Origin: Diphasiastrum complanatum
Taxonomy: Eukaryota; Streptophyta; Lycopodiopsida; Lycopodiales; Lycopodiaceae
Assembly: GCA_029204225.1 (NCBI GenBank)
Contig: CM055092.1
Coordinates: 78,564,527-78,628,526 of the forward strand
Length of the DNA stretch: 64,000 nucleotides
Reading direction: 5' to 3'
Shown here one piece after another: positions 61,509 through 64,000 of this stretch. The position numbers and the translations under genes are program-made. Positions within the stretch are counted from its first letter, which is position 1. Each line of letters begins with the position of its first letter. The notes under the pieces are model-generated. The model was not told where the DNA came from. It saw only the letters and a program-made list of their open reading frames with translations, and ran no database searches.

Positions 61509-62154
61509 GAGATCCACAATAGATTCTGTCATTCTTCACAATGAGAAAAACGAAGAAAAAATTGGATACCAAAAAAATACGTAAAAAACACATGGGTATT
61601 AATGCATCCATCATCAAAAGGAGCATTTACAAAGAAAAAACAATCCAAGTTATGTTTTAGGTCCTACTGGAAAGCTAGGATTCTTGACTTTAGAGCATCG
61701 CCAAGTGGACAATCCATTTCAGAGGTGTTAGTTCAACATGTTTATATGGTGAGTTTGCAGTTCTAAGGAGAGTGATCAATAGCTTTGTAGATTGTGCAAA
61801 ATTCAAGAAGTTTCTCAAACACAATGGATTGTCTATAATACTCGAACATCTATATCCGTTGATGTTCCAAGATTGTCCAACTCTTCCTAATCAAGTGCAT
61901 GCAAGTGAAGAGGATCTACCTCCACATCATGAATGTCAATTTGATGTCTCCTTGTTTTAGTCTTTAAAATTGCCCAAACATAGAATATATCCTCTTTGAA
62001 TAAGATGTAAGGTTTGATGATAGATTTTTGTATGAGGAACCTAGACACTCGGCCTATGTAAAGTCTCAAGAAAAAAGTGACATGCAACAATATATATATT
62101 TTGCTCAAGGCCAAGGTTGTGGCCACAAAGTTTGTAGTAAAACCAAGATTACAG
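61509..62154. other. No gene recognised
   Basis: A+T-rich, with only short frames of no recognisable family. Confidence 0.35.
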
Positions 62155-63005
62155 CTAGCTGAGGTCACTAGACAACCAAAGCAGTTTTACTATCTTGCCT
62201 CTTAGTGATTGTGGTCCATAACAAGCTTCAAAAATCAAAAAGCTTTCCTTGTCAGTTAAATCTTTAGAAACAAAACTCTTGATATTGAAAAACTTTCTAT
62301 GTGTAACCAAGCTTAATGCTTTGGTAAAAATATTTGTTGTCATATCTTGCATTCGACAGTACTGCAATCTGACCTCTTTGTCGAGAATTTTGCTTCTGAC
62401 ATAGTGATACTTGAGTGCTTACTCCTAGAATGAAATCTAGAGTTGGCTGACAAGGCGATGGCACTTTGATTATCACAAAATAATAATGTCAGAGCATATT
62501 GGTTCAGACTGATATTTGAAAGTAAGTTTCTCAACCAAATTGCTTCCTTTGTAGCTTGTGAGGCTACGATATACTCTGATTCTATAGAAGATAGAGCTAT
62601 CGAAGATTGCTTGCAACTGTTCTAGAAAATTGGACCATTGTTGAGGAAGAATGTAAATTCAAAAGTAGATTTACGAGTGTCTACATCTCCTGCCCAACTT
62701 GCATCTGTGTAACCACTAAGTAAATTGAGTTTGTCGTTGTCGACTACTCCATAACAAATGCAAAAGTCCATAGTAGCTCGAATATATCTCATAACTCTAA
62801 TAAGAGCCTTCCAATGTGCTATATCAGGGTTAGTCATAAACTAACTTAGGGAGCTGACTGCAAAAGCTATGTCTGGCCTGGTACAGATCATCGCATACAT
62901 AAGAGATCCTATTATCGAATGATAAGGATACTCACGCATGTGCTCCTTTTCTTGAATTGTTTGAGGACACTGGTCCTTTGACAATTTGAGACTTGGTTCC
63001 ATTGG
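62155..63005 (-). pseudogene. Copia RT tail and RNase H fragment
   Basis: From 63005 down: MEPSLKLSKDQCP (frameshifted), a RTRPDIAF-like stretch, then 62837-62622 NPDIAHWKALIRVMRYIRATMDFCICYG with SGYTDASWAGDVDTRKS and FTFFLNNGP. A stop follows, then IALSS-ESEYI. 62534-62340 gives LLFCDNQSAIALSANSRFHSRSKH, the conserved D-N-x-x-A and H-x-R-x-K-H of copia RNase H. It is the same family as 41.3-43.1 kb on the other strand. The start at 63005 is abrupt and no LTR is seen. Confidence 0.8.
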
Positions 63006-64000
63006 CTGTCACATTCCATTTGTACAATATGTATTATGCATTCACAAGTGTTACAATCTTTGTCACACGTGTAGGAAACTATTGTACAACAGAATTTTTA
63101 GATGGTACAACTTCTACAAATATTGATGGCTGTAATACCTAAGTTGCACTGGAATGACGTTTTGCTATTGGATGGGATAGATTGTTTTAGAATGTCGGAA
63201 CGCCAAGACAGAAAATAATCCCATTTTTACTTATTTCAGCTTGCAGAGGCATGCAAACTAGGGAATTCATTTGTACACCATCTATGTCAAGTTAGTGACT
63301 CTTTGTCATGCATTCTTAGTGATATCAAAGCCAAAGCTAGCATGTTGAAAATCTAGAGTGTTGAGGAAAGAGTGCTACCAAGAGAGGAAAGAGTGCTACC
63401 AAGGATTGAGTTTTGTTATTTTGGATTAAGCTTGCTTCAGTCCTTGTTCATTTTGAATGTATTAAAGAGCACGGTACTAGTTGCATAATGTGCAACGAGG
63501 TACGACTCGGTAGAAGAATTCCCGAAAAGACTTAAAGCTTTGTCAGGACATCTTCCAGAGATGCATATTGGTCCCATAACCATATTGTAAATGTACAAGG
63601 GTTGATCAATTTTACTCCAACCCTGGATCCAAGCACACAAGCATCAAAGGAGATTAAGAGGATTAACTACTTGTTGTTCCCATGAGAGTGATAGCATAAA
63701 ATTACAAGTCTTTTTGGTTGGCTACAATTAGAATCTATTGTGATGTGATTACACCTAGAAATACCTTATCACAAGGGGGAAGACAAACTCCCTTGACCAA
63801 CAAAGGTAGTGTAGTAAATTTGTTGTGCTAGAACTATCAACAAAATTTCGCTCATAAGGCCATGCAAGTTGAATTTTTGTAAGAAGTTTATGATCATTTT
63901 AGTATCTATGGTACTTGATGTTGGAAATTATGTTTCATAAGTTGGCTTTTCCGTAGGTTCACTTAGTAATTAAGACTCCTAAATGCTTGGTAGTTTGAAG
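63006..64000. other. No gene recognised
   Basis: At 63363-63404 a 21-bp unit (GAGGAAAGAGTGCTACCAAG plus one base) is duplicated in tandem. No gene can be supported up to the window edge. Confidence 0.35.

Overview
The window is nuclear DNA of a land plant, probably one with a large, repeat-filled genome. The signs are Ty1/copia and Ty3/gypsy retrotransposons primed by initiator-Met tRNA, CACTA and hAT transposon genes, GT-AG introns, very long GA/CT microsatellites, and a nuclear gene for a plastid-targeted protein. Nothing looks bacterial, organellar or viral. The species cannot be told from the sequence; a fern, lycophyte or gymnosperm would fit the repeat load.

Only two genes look intact. 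(1) A three-exon plus-strand gene (48839-59150, about 171 aa) encodes a small conserved plastid protein with an N-terminal transit peptide. Its 7.6-kb first intron holds a 4.9-kb chromodomain Ty3/gypsy element (50668-55606). (2) A three-exon minus-strand gene (8225-9360, 309 aa) looks like the TNPA-type accessory protein of a CACTA transposon.

Region by region. 1-1.7 kb: decayed gag and copia pol pieces. 1.9-5.0 kb: an hAT-type transposase pseudogene in two halves of opposite orientation, consistent with an inversion between short inverted repeats. 5.6-6.3 kb: tandem duplication. 6.96-25.45 kb: a probable CACTA (En/Spm-like) territory. It has three arrays of a palindromic GCGTGGATWATCCACGC motif (7.0-7.45, 9.7 and 25.1-25.4 kb), the TNPA-like gene, and a decayed plus-strand TNP2-type transposase (11.1-23.7 kb). 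A SET-domain fragment lies between the transposase N-terminal and catalytic parts. A young copia element (16404-22619, paired 736-bp LTRs, 5-bp TSD) has landed inside the transposase reading frame. 24-25 kb: internally deleted copia. 26.7 kb: GC-rich hairpins. 28-36 kb: palindromic satellite, 81-bp tandem repeats, a direct segmental duplication 6 kb apart, gag pieces, an LTR-like segment and a copia pol fragment. 36.9-44.3 kb: nested inverted repeats around copia remnants, including an element whose primer-binding site is tandemly repeated about five times. 46-47 kb: CT arrays. 48.8-59.2 kb: the plastid-protein gene with its gypsy-filled intron. 59.8-63.0 kb: two further copia fragments and a 475-bp tetranucleotide array.

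All retroelement and transposase coding regions except the TNPA-like gene carry stops, frameshifts or deletions. The window therefore records layered transposon insertion, nesting, inversion and microsatellite growth around one conserved host gene. All similarities are judged by eye from protein motifs; no database search was run.
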